From assembly GCF_030272615.1 (NCBI RefSeq), contig NC_081409.1, forward strand, positions 649,420,468 to 649,484,467: a stretch of 64,000 nucleotides of DNA, read 5' to 3'. Position 1 is the stretch's first letter, and the number at the start of each line of letters is the position of its first letter. Below, piece after piece: positions 21,044 through 34,015 of the stretch. The stretch is from Cryptomeria japonica (taxonomy: Eukaryota; Streptophyta; Pinopsida; Cupressales; Cupressaceae). Under the pieces are notes generated by a model. It searched no databases. It saw only the letters and a program-made list of their open reading frames with translations, and was not told where the DNA came from. A program made the position numbers and the translations under genes.

Positions 21044-22224
21044 ATCCTAATTCTGATTATTCATGGTTAGATCTGAAAATTTGCTTCCTTAATTACATTT
21101 CCATGTTTGATCTTTTGCAAATTTTAGAGGTTAATTGCATAAAAACCCTAAATTTTTTTTTTAGTAATTGAGCTTGTGGAATGTTTAATTGTTCATGCTT
21201 GTTTCAGGTCTACCCTTCTATTGCAAATTGTCAATTCATATTTGTGCTTTAATTCTGAAAATTAAGTGGTTAAGTGTCAAAACCCTAATTTTTTAAAACC
21301 CTCTTGGTTCAACCTTTGACCGACAATCTCACTGATCAAAACACCTCCAAATCGGCTGTAACGTTGGATTCCGCAACAAAATCATAATATCTTTCATCCC
21401 TGAAAATTTTGAGAAAAGTTGCGAGAACCATGTGCACCCCGAGCGCCATTGTCCCCGACATTTTTTCCGAAATTTCGGGAGCTAGATCTTACTGTATTTT
21501 TTTGCTAGAATCCAGAATCTTGGCTGATTTCATCAATTCAAACACTTTTAAAATTAAAGTCAAAGTTGGTCTAGCGATTGCTTGGATTAAGGCTTCTAAT
21601 CATTCAAAAATTGTTGAAATCGAAATTTCGGGTCAAAATTGTGTTTCTTACTGTCCTAAATCTGAAAAGTGTGTTGGCATTCATTCAAAGTTTCAGTGCT
21701 TTATTCAAATTTTTGCAATTTGTGACTTTTGAAGTTAAGTGTTTAATTGCAACAACTTTGATTTCCGCTTTCAAAATTGAATTTTGCATGAAATTAAGTC
21801 AACTTTTAAATTTCAAAGCTTGCATTGCTTTTAGTCTTCCCTCTAAAATCATAAAATTTAAAATTTCAGTTTCCCTCTCTTTTTTCAAAATTCAAATTTT
21901 GCATTTTTCAACAATCTTGGTAGGGTTCAATTTTGAGATTGCAACTTTAATTTGGCCTATCCACAGATCGTAAAATCACTCAATTTTTTCAGATTAGCTT
22001 TAAAATCATCATAACTTTCATCCCTGAAAATTTTGAAAAAAGTTGCGAGGACCGTGTGCACTCCATTCACCACGGTCCCTGACATTTTTTCCGAAATTTC
22101 GGGAGATTGTCGTGATTGCATCTAACAGCTTAAATCTAGGAGATTGGCTGATTTTATTGAAATTTGCTACCTCTAAATTCGAAAATAAATTCAAAATTCA
22201 AAATTTTCTCTCCCTCTCTACTGC
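21044..22224 (+). other. Leader of the Tat/Ogre-like element with a repeated module
   Basis: Non-coding leader between PBS and gag. Two copies of a roughly 105-bp module (21377-21481 and 22002-22105) share TTTCATCCCTGAAAATTTTG, a GTGTGCACxCC block and the palindrome CCGAAATTTCGG. A related form of the middle block is in the LTR. Open frames at 21409-21973 are not protein-like. Confidence 0.65.
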
Positions 22225-24578
22225 ATGAGTTTTACAACAATAAGCCCTACTTACACTATTCCCATTAGACGAAGCCTTAGAATTAAGTCTTCCCAAGGTT
22301 TAATTACCGAGGAGATGGAACCTAATTTGAATGGCCTCTTTAACGAGGACATGGGTAATTCCTCTAATCCTCTTAATGATGAAGAAGCTCTCCATGAGGT
22401 TTCTGTAGAACAACTTTCGAAATTGGATAACCAATTTGATGATTTTCAGAAATGGATGTCTCAAGAATACCCCGATAGTCAAGCTCTTTCATTAATTGAG
22501 GATCTAAAGCGTATGGTTCAAAGTGATAAGAATGGAATTGATATTTTGCGTAGTATTGCACACATCGTGGATTCGAATGTGATGCCTATGAAGAGTTGTG
22601 CCGAAACTTTAGGTTATACACAACCTCCTACTCAAGTCAATCATTCTATTCCTTTGACAAATTCTATTGCCAGTATACCTACTTGTACATCAAACATAAT
22701 GACTACTTCAATACAAAACATTCCACCTATGATCACCAGTCATGGGGGCAATCCTTCCTCTTCAATCAACCCTCTTCATTCAATCCGACTTCTTCATTCA
22801 TTCCTTCAATGAGTGTCCCTATTACATCTCCACAAATTAACATGACGCAAGGGGGCAATTCATTTAACCATTCCATTCCTCCTTGTAGTGTTCGTTCTTT
22901 TCAATCATCTCCTATGACTAACTATCATAGTGTCCCGCCACCTTACTCTCAATCAATACATTCTTTCAATAACATAATACCTCCATCACAATCTAACATG
23001 TCTAATATGAACTCTTCGACTGAAGCGACCATTAACAATCTTGCACAAATTGTCTCTTCTTTACAGCAACAAGTTGCCTCTATGAATCAGTCTAAGTTTA
23101 GTGTGCCCACATTTGATGTTGCGAGCCCACTTTCTCTTGACATTGTTCGAGCTATCCCCCCTAAGCATGTTGAAGTCCCGCAATTGGACCTTTATAATGG
23201 TAAAGGTGATCCTTTAACACATGTTAAGACCTTTCAAACAATATGTACTGATTTTGCTCATGACCAAAGGTTGCTTGCAAAACTGTTTACTAGAACATTA
23301 AGAGATAAGGCTCTACAATGGTATTGCCCATTGCCTTCCTATTCTATTACTTCTTTCCAACAACTTGCAAATGCTTTTATTCAACAATTTCAAAACAATA
23401 TAAGTCCTAAAGTTACTTTGATTGATTTAAAGCATTGTAAACAAGGTGTTAAAGAAAAAGTGACTGATTTCATTGGTAGATATAAGCATTTGTGTGCTCA
23501 AATTTCTTTTCCAGTACCTGACAATGATATTCAAAGAATCTTCATTTCTAATTTACAAAAAGATATTAGAGAAAAACTTATGTTTTCTGAGTTTACTTCT
23601 TTCCAACAGTTGTGCGCAACTCTTCACAATTATCAACTGACCGTGAGTCAAATGGAACAAGCAAATCCTATGGCTCCGAGTGATAAGGGTGATAGTAGTC
23701 AACAATCATTTGGGAAGTTTAAACCGGACAGAGGGTTCGTCAAGTTCAATGAAAACATCACCAACAACAATGTGAATGCAGCATCAGGTGTGCCTCCTAT
23801 TTCTAAGTTTTTCAAGAAAGAAAGAGAGTTTACTCCTTTGAATGAATCATTGCATAGTATTATGAATAAGTTATTGGAACAAAACGTGCTTACTCTCCCT
23901 CCTATAAAGCAAATAGATCCTACAAAGATTAATTCACCATATTTTGATAACAAATCTTTTTGTCAATTTCATCGTCAACCTGGGCATGATACTGAAAAAT
24001 GTTTTGCTTTAAAGGGTAAAATTCAAGATTTGATTGATAATAATACTATTTCTGTTTCAGGTGTGAATGATAAAGGCAACACATCTGTAGCTCTTCCTAA
24101 CCAAAATCTTAAGATTTCTACTGATCCATTACCTTCTCATACCTCTAATGTGATTGAGACTAATGATTACTCTTTCTCACCTAATAGTCTTGTGTCTATT
24201 ACTCCGAATGTGATTAACTTTGTCGAGCAACAGAAAATCCCTAAAGAACCTTCCATCACATTTGATTCCAGTGAAACTATCAGGGCACCTGATGGTCCCT
24301 CATATATAGTTGCAAAAATCAAGAATACACCTTGTCGTGGAGTGCTTATTGATCCTTCTTGCGTGGTTAATGTCATTACTGAAGAATTTCTTTTTACTTT
24401 GCAATTGAATCAAGTGATCTATGACAAAACAAATGTGGTTGTGAAATTATTTGATGCATTTTCTTCTCCTGCAATTGGTTCTATTACATTACCTATTGAG
24501 GTCCATAACAAATCTCTTGATGTGAGCTTTGCTATTATTCCATCATCCGAACAATTTTGTGTGAAGCTCGACGGATAA
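22225..24578 (+). pseudogene. Gag and partial protease of the Tat/Ogre-like element (one frameshift)
   Basis: The frame from the ATG at 22225 runs to about 22750, then continues in a second frame to the stop at 24578, about 780 codons in total. After a Ser/Pro/Asn-rich N-terminus, the Gag core reads VPQLDLYNGKGDPLTHVKTF, LRDKALQWYCPLPSYSITSF, then VKEKVTDFIGRYKHLC. A knuckle-like CQFHRQPGHDTEKCFALK, typical of Tat/Ogre gag, follows, then IQDLIDN. The C-terminus is a protease start, GVLIDPSCVVNVITEEFL, where family members have DxGSSVN, so the active-site region is mutated, and IIPSSEQFCVKL. The break at about 22750 lies in a C/T-rich repeat. The start is the first ATG after the leader. Confidence 0.85.
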
Positions 24579-25340
24579 GATTAAGAGGTGAAAATATAAA
24601 TGGTCGGCTAGGATTAAAAGGTAGGTAGAGAAAATAATAAAATGATAAGAGGGTAATTAGGAAAATTAATAAAATAATGAAAGGGGTAGGTAGAGGAAAA
24701 TTAAGAGATAAATGACATGTGTCATAGACGGAAAAATCTAATGAATTAATTAAATAAATAAAGATTTATTCAATTAATAGAAGAAGTGGGACCAATTAAA
24801 TAAATAAAATATTTAAAATATTTATTTTAGGGAACGAATAATTATTTAAATAGGGAAAAGGCTAGAAGAGGATAAGTGAATTAATTAAACAAATAAGAAT
24901 TTATTTAATTAATAAAAGACTTAAGATAAAATAATTAATAAAATAAATAAAATATTTATTTAGTTACGCTAGAACAATTTTAGATGTCTACAACTAGAAG
25001 TAAATTATTTTTATTTAGAACGAAAATTTTCTATGCTAATAATCATTTTATGAAACATTCATTAAAATGAGAGACTACTAATTTATATCGCTACGTAAAA
25101 GTAAATTTCTATTTGAAATAATTATTAAGAAGTTATTTAGGAAATCATTTAGCCCAAATTATCATAAAGGAGAAATATATTTATGATTTGAAGGAACTAG
25201 TACACATTCTCAACATTCTCCATTATCCTTAATGTCAAGTGGAATTGTGGTTAGTACAAAGATGTCTTATTCAAAGCCTATCAATATCAAGTTTATAGTA
25301 AATGGTGATTATTCAATAGATCCATTACATAATCCTGAAA
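24579..25340. other. AT-rich stretch, no gene seen
   Basis: Rich in AATTAATTAAATAAATAAA-like runs; several short self-similar patches (24734-24960). No coding frame or element end is recognised. Confidence 0.4.
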
Positions 25341-25874
25341 TAAAATCATAACACATGTCGACCTAAGGCCAAATAAACGTCATCGAATCAATAAAACATC
25401 TCGAAAGTGCATCAAAAGGATCCACCAATACGTTTCATGAAACCGATCCGTAACCTAGATAGCACTGGACCTAAGTTAGATCCACACATGCCAAAGCAAT
25501 GACACCAATCCGTCGAGGCACGAACACAATCACCATCAGCATCCTGAATCCCTTCTAAAAGCTGCACCAATACCACTTATGCATTACATCAAAGATCTTC
25601 AATAAAGCTCTACCAATGAAACCCTTACTAGACCTACAAAGCAGGCTTACTAGAACATAAGATAGCATCTAATCATCAAGTGAATACCAACTGAATGTGA
25701 TACGCATCAAAACACATGAATAACCAATCCAAACCAATTCCACCAACCAAAGCATACCGGATCAATATCGTAATCCAACCACCCTACCGGAACCAACTAG
25801 AAACCGGTAAACAACCAAAACAGTCGGTGTTGCCATCAATGCAACACATAATCAATTCCTCCAAATTGCCAACA
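25341..25874 (-). mobile_element. Minus-strand LTR fragment (5' part)
   Basis: The minus strand begins TGTTGGCAATTTGG at 25874 followed by a TTGCATTGATGGCAAC block, the start typical of the initiator-Met-primed LTRs seen at 28037, 39968 and 40588. It lacks the U5 landmarks, so it is truncated; the lower limit (about 25341) is approximate. Confidence 0.5.
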
Positions 25875-26482
25875 TGTTGAATGTTATAGATTCTCATTTT
25901 GAATCCTTGGAGAAGGCGGCAAATACTAGAGTTTTGAATCAATTTAATGCTACGAGACTGAAAACATTTTTGAAGATGATTAAGAATGATATAGTTAGTC
26001 TAATAACTGCTGTGAAGGGCATTCAAGATGCACTAGATGAGCGTGGTCAAATATACAAGTCATGTCTAATTTTGCCTAAGTTTACTATAGACATTGACAA
26101 GAAAATAAATGAATATGAAGGCCAGCTAGCTAGCATATCCCAGTCATATGCACCTCAGTTAGTCCCGGCTAGCAATTTTGAACCACAAGTTTTGAGTAGA
26201 TTGGATAAGATTTAGAGCTTAAACCAAGAGAAGGACATAATTTTGGTTAGAGTAGAAGACGTAAGGAGTCTTATCACTCCCCGGATAGATTCTCTGATGA
26301 GCAGTATGCAAGATGCAAAGGATGCTCTGGATAAGAGTGTTCCAATAGATAGACAGGGAGCAGAGATGCTCACATATCTTTTTTGTGGGATGATCAGCAT
26401 TTTGGAGAGTCTGAAGAAGGCATGGGATAACCACTTGCTGTCCCTTAGGAAAAATTTTGCTGATATGTTCAATTTTTTGTGA
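25874..26482 (+). pseudogene. aORF C-terminal segment, copy 3
   Basis: Two open pieces in one frame (stop at 26213-26215). The end reads VRSLITPRIDSLMSSMQDAK, then MISILESLKKAWDNHLLSL. The copy at 39356-39733 reads LRGLVSPRLDSLSVHKKECM, then LVSIFSTFKAGWDTYLELL, a clear homologue. The translation is helical and coiled-coil-like. It ends 58 nt before a purine stretch (TTGGGGAGAT) and an LTR at 26541, the same order as in the other copies. No known family is recognised. Confidence 0.55.
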
Positions 26483-26540
26483 GCAACTGTCCATATCCTT
26501 GTATTTAAGTTTTGGTGGAATTGTTGGACATTGGGGAGAT

Positions 26541-27845
26541 TGTCGGAAATTCCTCCTGCTAGGATATGTTGTTGTCATTGATGTCAACATATTCCTACTC
26601 CGATGATTGCAGATTGGTTCTTTGTGATTATGGTTTCGTGTATAGAGTATCTTTAGTATCATTATATTCTTTTGTACTGGTGTTCGTGATCCAGGAAGCT
26701 TAATTGATCATATCATGTGATTCGGTTTTGCAGTTTGTTTATCTAATCAGTGCTTTGCAAAGTTCAGTATTTCCTCCAGTATATTCCGGTGTGATCAAAT
26801 CTTGATCTGAGATTTTTGGATATTGTTTGGGATGGTCTTGTGTATCTTCATTTCAGATGGTTCATAATTTGGTGCTCCGCAAGTTATCTTTCTTCGTGAC
26901 AGTTGCTACTGTTTGAGTGTTCTTGAGTTTTAGACGTTGACAAATGAAGATTTGATAAGTGGTGTTGGTGCAGCTGTTACTAATGATTCTAATGTGTTTT
27001 CTGGTATTTTCAAATTGTGTCCTATTTGTCTTGATGATCTGCATTGATCGTTGTGTGAAGTTTTTGTGATTTTGTTGAGTCGGTGATGTTCTTCATTTTA
27101 TCCTATTTTTCTGGTGGTGTAGCGTATTGCAATTGATCTTGGCATGATTTCCAATGGTGTTGCATGTTTAGAGACTTGAATTAGGTCCATGTTATATCAT
27201 GTAAATCATTATATTGGTCCGCGGGTCGATCTTTGTATCGTCTGATATAATTTTGTAATTGTGAGTTGAGGGTTTAGCCGACCTTGTTGTCAAGGTTCAT
27301 GAATTGTATAAATAGGTGATATTGTCATGTAATTTGGGTATGAAGTTTGTGTCTGCATTATCAGAGAGTGCTGTATGTGCGAACAAAGATTCATTTTTTG
27401 GTGTAGTGCATTGAGGAGATATTGGTGTTGTAGAGCAGACAATTGTGCTTAACGGGAACTATCATCAAGAATTTGGAGATGCTATTATTGTAGTTCATTC
27501 CTACCGAATTGTAGTTTGAATCTTGTCGTAGGTCAATGAGACTTCCCTGAGGGTTGTAGCCTTCCACGTCATTATCTTTTGAGCAGTGAGCTCTAGGTAG
27601 TGTGCCTGAATGCATGTGCATTCCCCATTGTAATATTTTCACATACTAATACAGAGTATCATCTTATTGTGGGTAGGTTCCCACCGTGGTTTTTCCCTCA
27701 ACCAGGTTTTCCACATCAAAATCTTGGTGTTGTATATCATGTTATCAATTTGCTTATCTTTGTTATTGCTGCAGTTTATCAGATCTATTTTTGTGATTAA
27801 GTTTATAGATCCGGTAAAAACTGATTCACCCCCCCTCTCAGTTTT
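26541..27845 (+). mobile_element. LTR following the aORF fragment
   Basis: Starts TGTCGGAAATTCCTCC after the purine tract. U5 has ACCGTGGTTTTTCCCTC, a TTTTCCACATCAAAATC block and TTCACCCCCCCTCTCAG at 27827-27843. The 3' terminus (a CCGACA-type end) is missing; the DNA passes directly into the 3' end of another element at about 27846. Confidence 0.65.
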
Positions 27846-28036
27846 CTCATTGTTGTTGCCATCAGGAATCCTATCTTTGGCCTTGTTGTCAAAGGGGGAG
27901 AAAGAACAGTGAAAAATGGTGCACATTCTCAAGGGGAGTTTGTAGATTCTTGGAGAGTTTGAAATTTTGCAGTTTAGCAGTCTTGAGTGTACAGTTCATT
28001 TGTCATAGTGTTGCCATCAATGCCAAAGGGGGAGAT
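27846..28036 (+). mobile_element. 3' internal remnant with polypurine tract
   Basis: Contains TGTCAAAGGGGGAGAAAG at 27888, TCAAGGGGAG at 27927, and the polypurine tract CAAAGGGGGAGAT (28024-28036) directly before an LTR. The same order occurs at 39758-39967 downstream of the plus-strand aORF, so this is the 3' untranslated end of an aORF-bearing element whose body is lost. Confidence 0.6.
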
Positions 28037-29172
28037 TGTTGGCAAGAGACACTATTTTAGTGAAGATTGATGCTTAGGAGTTGTCATTGATGGCAACCCA
28101 TTTCAAAAATCATATTTGGTGTACATAGATTTGATTTGCCTGAAGTCATATCATTCATGGGACATAAGTCTGGAAGGTGGAATACAGTAGCAGGTAGAGC
28201 ATGAGATCATTGTGCACATCTTGATTTTGGTGGTATAATTTTGGTTGCGGTGATAAAGCTAGATGATTTGAGGTTCGAGGCAAATTATTTCATAATCTTG
28301 ATATCCAGTGTTGATTCATGAGCAAGATTAAAGGTCTAGTATTTGGTAATTCAATTAGAACAGAGATATTCTTATGTAACGTATGATGTGGAATTGTTGG
28401 GTTGATTTTGGTGATTGGTTTCGTCTTCAAGGAGATTGGGCCGACTTGTATGAAGCTTGTTATCATTCTGATTAGGTCCACATATGGATTTGTGGATGGA
28501 TTGAGCCGACTTAAGGTTACAGGTTACATATTGTGTGTTATGCGGTTTTTGGAAGCTGACATGGTAAATGATTCATTTTGTTGATGGGGATATATAAGAC
28601 CGATTCATTTGAGCATTTTGATAGATTAGAAGAGTGTGAGAAGTCTGTATGAGAAAATTTACAAAGGCTGGTGAATGTTATCGAAGGTTAAGGTGCTCCA
28701 GTGTAAGATAGAGCAAGAAAACAGAGCAAAGAGATAGAACAGTTGCAGAAGTCAATTTGAGTCTAACCGGAACTGCTTTTTGACATATGTAGATGTTTCT
28801 CTTTAGTTCACTCATTATTATAATCAATTGTAATCGCTAGTAAGGCAGTGAGCCTTCCTCCAGGTTGCAGCCCTTTTGTATTTGAGCAATGAGCTCTACG
28901 GATTGTGCCTAAATGCAAGTGCAATCCCCTTATGTAATACTATCATACTCCTAGCCATGGTTAATAATATTGTGGGTTCAAATCCCATTGTGGTTTTTCC
29001 CTTTCTAGGTTTCCACGTAAAAATCTTGGTGTTATGGTTGTGTGGTTGATTGCTTTATGTTTATGCACTTTACTTTCATTCTTATGCATCTAGTGGTTTA
29101 AGAATCAGCTTAATAAGTTTGTAAATTATAAAACACTGATTCACCCCCTCTCAGTATTCATTGATTCCAACA
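28037..29172 (+). mobile_element. LTR, 1136 bp (TGTTGG...CCAACA)
   Basis: Begins TGTTGGCAAGAG after the polypurine tract and ends TTGATTCCAACA, giving a 6-bp terminal inverted repeat. U5 shows ATTGTGGTTTTTCCC, GGTTTCCACGTAAAAATC and TTCACCCCCTCTCAG. Both ends are therefore defined. It is the 3' LTR of the remnant just upstream. Confidence 0.8.
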
Positions 29173-29508
29173 CAATTATTATTGTTAATGCATGATTGCC
29201 TCAGTAAGATAAATGATTGAATGAGAGATAAATGAAGTCTCTCATTCAAACATTTATTATCGTGAGGGGGCATGATCAAGTGATGTCTTGATCGACCATG
29301 TCCAAAAGACATGGCCGGTCAAGGCATCGCTTGACCGTACCCAGCCCACTACATATACCAAATAAAATGTGTGAGAATGGACATTGAAATAAAAAAATGC
29401 TCCTCCTCTCCTGGAACATAAAAGAAGATAATCAGATTTATACAACAATTCAATGATAGATAATACATAGAAGAAGATAAATTTTAATTCTGATCCACAA
29501 AATTAACA

Positions 29509-29521
29509 TGGTATCAGAGCC
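29509..29521 (+). other. Primer binding site (initiator-tRNA-Met type)
   Basis: TGGTATCAGAGCC directly adjoins the 5' LTR end with no spacer. Confidence 0.9.
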
Positions 29522-29916
29522 AGGTTTCCTTCTATAAAGCCTAACCGCCTGAAGGAAGATCCGATTAAGATCAGAATGATATCTCCTTGAAAGTCTCAAA
29601 TATGGCCACATTGCAAGAACTTGTCCTCTCAAACTTAAACTAAAAGCGTCCCTTGCTAAAGTCAGAAATTCAAAAGTATGTTCAGAAAAATATGTTCTCT
29701 AGAAGAAACTCAAGATACCTTGTGATTGAGAGGGAGCTTACTAATCAAGATTGAGCACTTCTGAGGTAAAAATTGTAAATATTGATTATTATTATTAATA
29801 CTAATAATTATTTTATGGGCCCTGTGTAAATCATAAGGAAGTGACGACTTCCAAATGATTTCCACTTGTATTTTTGAGGTTATTGGAAGGTGACGATCTT
29901 ACAATAACTCAAGATT

Positions 29917-30326
29917 GTGGATAGAATCGCCGACTGAGGCAATCCACATAAAAGCTTGTGGATAGAATCACCGACAAAGGCAATACACAAAAGAGCTCAT
30001 GGATAGAATCGCCGATTGAGGCAATCCACGTAAGAGCTTGTGGATAGAATCGCCAACTGAGGTAATCCACGTAAGAGCTCATGGATAGAATCGCCGACTG
30101 AGGTAATCCACGTAAGAGCTCATGGATAGAATCGCCGACTGAGGCAATCCACGTAAGATCTCATGGATAGTATCATCACCTGAGGCAATCCACACAAGAG
30201 CCTGTGGATAGAATCACCGACTGAGGCAATCCATACAAGAGCTTATGGATAGAATCGCCGACAGAGGCAATCCACTCAAGAGTTTGTGAATAGAATCGCT
30301 GACAGAGGCAATTCACATCTTGAAAC
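29917..30326 (+). repeat. Minisatellite, ten 41-bp units
   Basis: Units start at 29917, 29958, 29999, 30040, 30081, 30122, 30163, 30204, 30245 and 30286, with a strict 41-bp period. Each opens (G/A)TGGATAGAATC and later has GAGGCAATCCAC, so GTGGAT and ATCCAC can pair as a stem of 6 bp around a loop of about 20 nt. The array fills almost half of the internal region of the small LTR element. Confidence 0.93.
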
Positions 30327-30740
30327 TATGGTCCCAAGATAAGCATCATACGATTTATGAATATTGCTCCCAATACCTTTTACATTTATCTTACCTAGCT
30401 AAGAGGGAGCGTTAATGCATGATAGCCTCGGTAAGATAAATGATTGAATGAGAGATAAATGAAGTCTCTCATTCAAACATTTATTATCGTGAGGGGGCAC
30501 GATCAAGTGATGTCTTGATTGGCCATGTCCAAAAGACATGGCCGGTCAAGGCATCGCTTGACCGTACCCAAACCACTACATATACCAAATGAAATGTGTG
30601 AGAATGGACATTGAAATTAAAAAATGCTCCTCCTCTCCTGCAACATAAAAGAAGACAATCAAATTTATACAACAATTCAGTGATAGATAATACATAGTAG
30701 AAGATAAATTTTAATTTTAATCCACAAAATTAACAATTAT

Positions 30741-33700
30741 TAATACTAAAAAAATATAATCATTGAGATTGCACTATCATCAATAACTCTAATACATTAG
30801 AAAACATAGTAAGACCTCAAAAAAACTGTAATAAACATGTTTGCATCCCTAAAAAATACATCATCCAAAAAAAGATCAATTTATTAAAAAAAAATCATTT
30901 CTCATAATAGCTAGAGTCAAATGGGCACGAATTATGTATTATTAAATACACAAAATACAAAATCAGTTGCATCACATCTATTTTCTATATTAAACCAAAC
31001 CTTCAAATTCAATCAGAGTATTGACCCATAAAGTAGAAGTAGAAGATAGACACAAATCACATTTTAGGACAAAGACGCATAATATCGAAATAAGTAATAC
31101 AAAATCGCAACGATGAGGATTTTTACGGTTTTTTATTAATACTATCAATCAAGGTATTGAAAAAAATTCTAAATCTAAATATAGATCAAATTAAACCCTG
31201 ATAAAGTAGACACAAACTATGACATATGAACAATGACCTACAACATGACATTAGAATATAGACCATTCATCTATCATAATTGTAAAATAATATCTAATTA
31301 GATGGAATCCCATCAGAATAAAATAGATTTAATTTTACCTTACTAATTTAAATTAAAATCCTTCTTACATGCACATTGAAAATTTTATTTGATAAATTAT
31401 TCATCTATTTGTATGTGTTGGTTTAATTTTGTGTAAATACTATTTATATGACATGAAGTGATAAAATGTATTTGCAAAAGTGTTGTAACAAAACATTCCC
31501 TACCTTTGACTTAAATGTACAGCCTCACATCACCTTGCAAGTTTGTAACTTATTGCACCTTGTATCCATGTTCCAACAATATCTTGTTTGTAGTTGTGTG
31601 CTTAAAGTATTCCATAAGTACCGTATTCATAACACTTTTGTCATTTCCCAAGTTTTGGAGGCTTCAAAGATTGCAAAGAGATTGATCTAGATTTTATACA
31701 TGTTTTAAATGCATTTTTTATGTAGTTTAAACATGAAATTTGTTGAAAATCACACTCAATAGTGTTTTAAAAGATGGGACATTTTTTTGAGAATAAAACA
31801 CTCGTGGTAAATTTTCATTAAAAAATTAGATATAATCAAAGATTTTTTGGAAATTTTTCTTCCAAAATTTAATAAAGAAATTTGTAAAAATACAAGATCA
31901 AAAAAAAATCTCTAATAAATCATAGATCAAGTTTAAACATCATTCCTTTAATGTATTTCCTAGCTCTAGATTTGTTCATGGCACCTAGTTTAGTCTCTTA
32001 GTGTATAAACTAATCCGTTAGATACTATAGGTTTATTTTATGAGCTGTGACCGGAGGTTTTCTTCCAGGGTTCTTTCCTCCAGTATGCTCTTTGAATCCC
32101 GTGTAAAAAATAAAAAATATTAATAAAAAAGTTTAGTGGAATAATCCACTTTTATTGAAAAAAAAAAATTAAATTATTATATTAAATTTTAATATCAATA
32201 TTTATTATTAAATTTTTATTTTAATCAATAGAAGCGATATTATTATTCATAAGAAATATGATATCGATATATGAATGTATGAAATTGAAATTTGAACTCT
32301 CAATCGATTCATTTGATCATGATGCTATCCCATGTCTATGATGCTTCTATTTGATTCGTTTGATGTTATGTTCTTAGTTCTATGATGATTAGATGATTGA
32401 TCATTGATTTAATGATTTTAGAATTAGAATCTAGATTCTGATTTATAAATGTTCTTATGTTACTATGATGAATGTTTATGTGTTACAATGTTATATAAAT
32501 ATATAATTCATAAATATATATAAAATTTCAGATTTCCACAAACACATATATAGCCGTCCTCTATTCTGAAAAAAAATGTCCAAAAAACCCGTTCACCGTC
32601 CCCCATATGAAAATCTTGAAATAACAAAAAAAAATAATCATTTGTGAAACATTTGTGATATCGGAGACCTACAAATTCTAAATAAATGTTGATTGAGAAA
32701 GCTTATTTAAGAAGGAGATAATCTAAGAAATTACTCTAATTTAAAGTTATCTTTTATTTTAGGAAATTCACACATGTAGCCAATCTAGTATCTAGCATGA
32801 AGAAGAATGGTCAAAAAAAAATTAATAGAAAAGGCTCAAAAAGTATAGTCCAACATCTTTGGGGGTATGCTACCTAGCTTTAGGTAACATGCAAAACTCT
32901 AAATCGGATAGAAAATGAGAAATAACAGAAAACTCATATATCATAGTAGCTTTAGAGGCATATTCTTATCACCATCACAAATAAAAAAATATTACATATA
33001 AATATAGCTTTAATTGTATCCGATGTCTCAACCATGTACAAAAGAAGATGATAAAGGACTACAATACACAACACTCGCACACGACGTGAAAATAGGAATT
33101 AACAAAGAAAATATTTGAAAGAATGTAACCCATTTTTTCTTTCACTAATAAAATAAAAATACAAACTTAGAAATTCCAATTCTACATCCATGGGTTTGAT
33201 TCCTTACAAGGACAATCAACTGCCAAGGAAAACTCTACAACTCAGAGCAGTAATCTGCACTAATGGAGTTATCTTCTGTAATATCTATTCATCTATTTAT
33301 TGAAACGAATAACTTTCTTGAAATGTTTCGAAGAGTGTAACTCCCCTTAATAGGAGTCCACAGTTCCCAGCAGTAAGTAAGATTTGTTTTTTTTAAATTT
33401 AAATTTTGTAGAACATCTTCTTAGAGTCAAAACTTTTGACTTACGCATCTGATAATTTAGTATTACAATGTATAGTTGAAAAACTCGTGCAGAAATATAC
33501 AACGCAAAATTGACATTGTCCACTTTTTGAGCTTCTACGAGACAGCAAGGTGCTTCAAATTTGACTCTCAAACTTTATCCGAGAAAATGCAACTTTAATA
33601 TCTTTCAAACTATTTTTTCAACATTTTTTTCAATTTTAAAATTTTTTCCATTGGAAATGTTTTAAAGTCCATACATCTCTATACAGGTGGACTAACAAAA

Positions 33701-34015
33701 AATAGTAAGTGATAATTTTTGGTCCTTTCAAATTTTTAACAATCGTACATCTTAGAAGTTTCATCATAAGCTCCAACAAAATTAAATAAAACAGTAAAAT
33801 AAAAGTAAAGTGCAATTTTTTTGAGTGATTCAAGATTGCTCTTACACTAGAGTAGATACTTCTACATCAAATTATATTAATGTTAGATAGATATATTGAT
33901 AAAAAAAAAAAACAATATGATGTATATGTGATGAGCCTCATAAGCTAGATCATGTGACACTTGATGACCAATAAAATTAACTCAATGAATATAATAAATA
34001 ATGTACAAACCATAC
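30741..34015. other. MADS intron 2, no gene or element recognised
   Basis: AT-rich, ageing DNA. Short open frames such as 31466-31690 and 33347-33571 look like chance. No LTR ends, TIRs or target duplications were found. Confidence 0.4.

Larger units (their letters stand above)
19836..24578 (+). mobile_element. Tat/Ogre-like LTR retrotransposon, 5' half
   Basis: 5' LTR (19836-21020), PBS (21024), a long leader with a repeated module, and gag with the start of protease (22225-24578). The element stops abruptly after a mutated protease start, so RT, integrase and 3' LTR are missing. It lies antisense to the MADS gene in intron 2. Its LTR is nearly identical in layout to the solo LTR at 54046-55226. 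Confidence 0.85.
29183..30735 (+). mobile_element. Intact 1.55-kb non-autonomous LTR retrotransposon
   Basis: Two 326-bp LTRs (29183-29508 and 30410-30735; TGTTAA...TTAACA), an adjacent PBS (29509), a 901-bp internal region without coding potential, a purine tract AAGAGGGAGC before the 3' LTR, and a 5-bp target duplication ATTAT at 29178-29182 and 30736-30740. The 3' LTR begins C instead of T. LTRs differ at roughly 5% of sites by eye. It must move with proteins supplied by other elements. It sits in MADS intron 2, 10 bp beyond the preceding LTR. Confidence 0.92.

Noticed and set aside
29917-30326. CRISPR-like regular array
   Set aside because: Units adjoin without unique spacers, lie inside an LTR element and the genome is a plant.
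30741-33900. Several 60-75-codon frames
   Set aside because: Chance frames in AT-rich intron DNA with no domain or coding bias.
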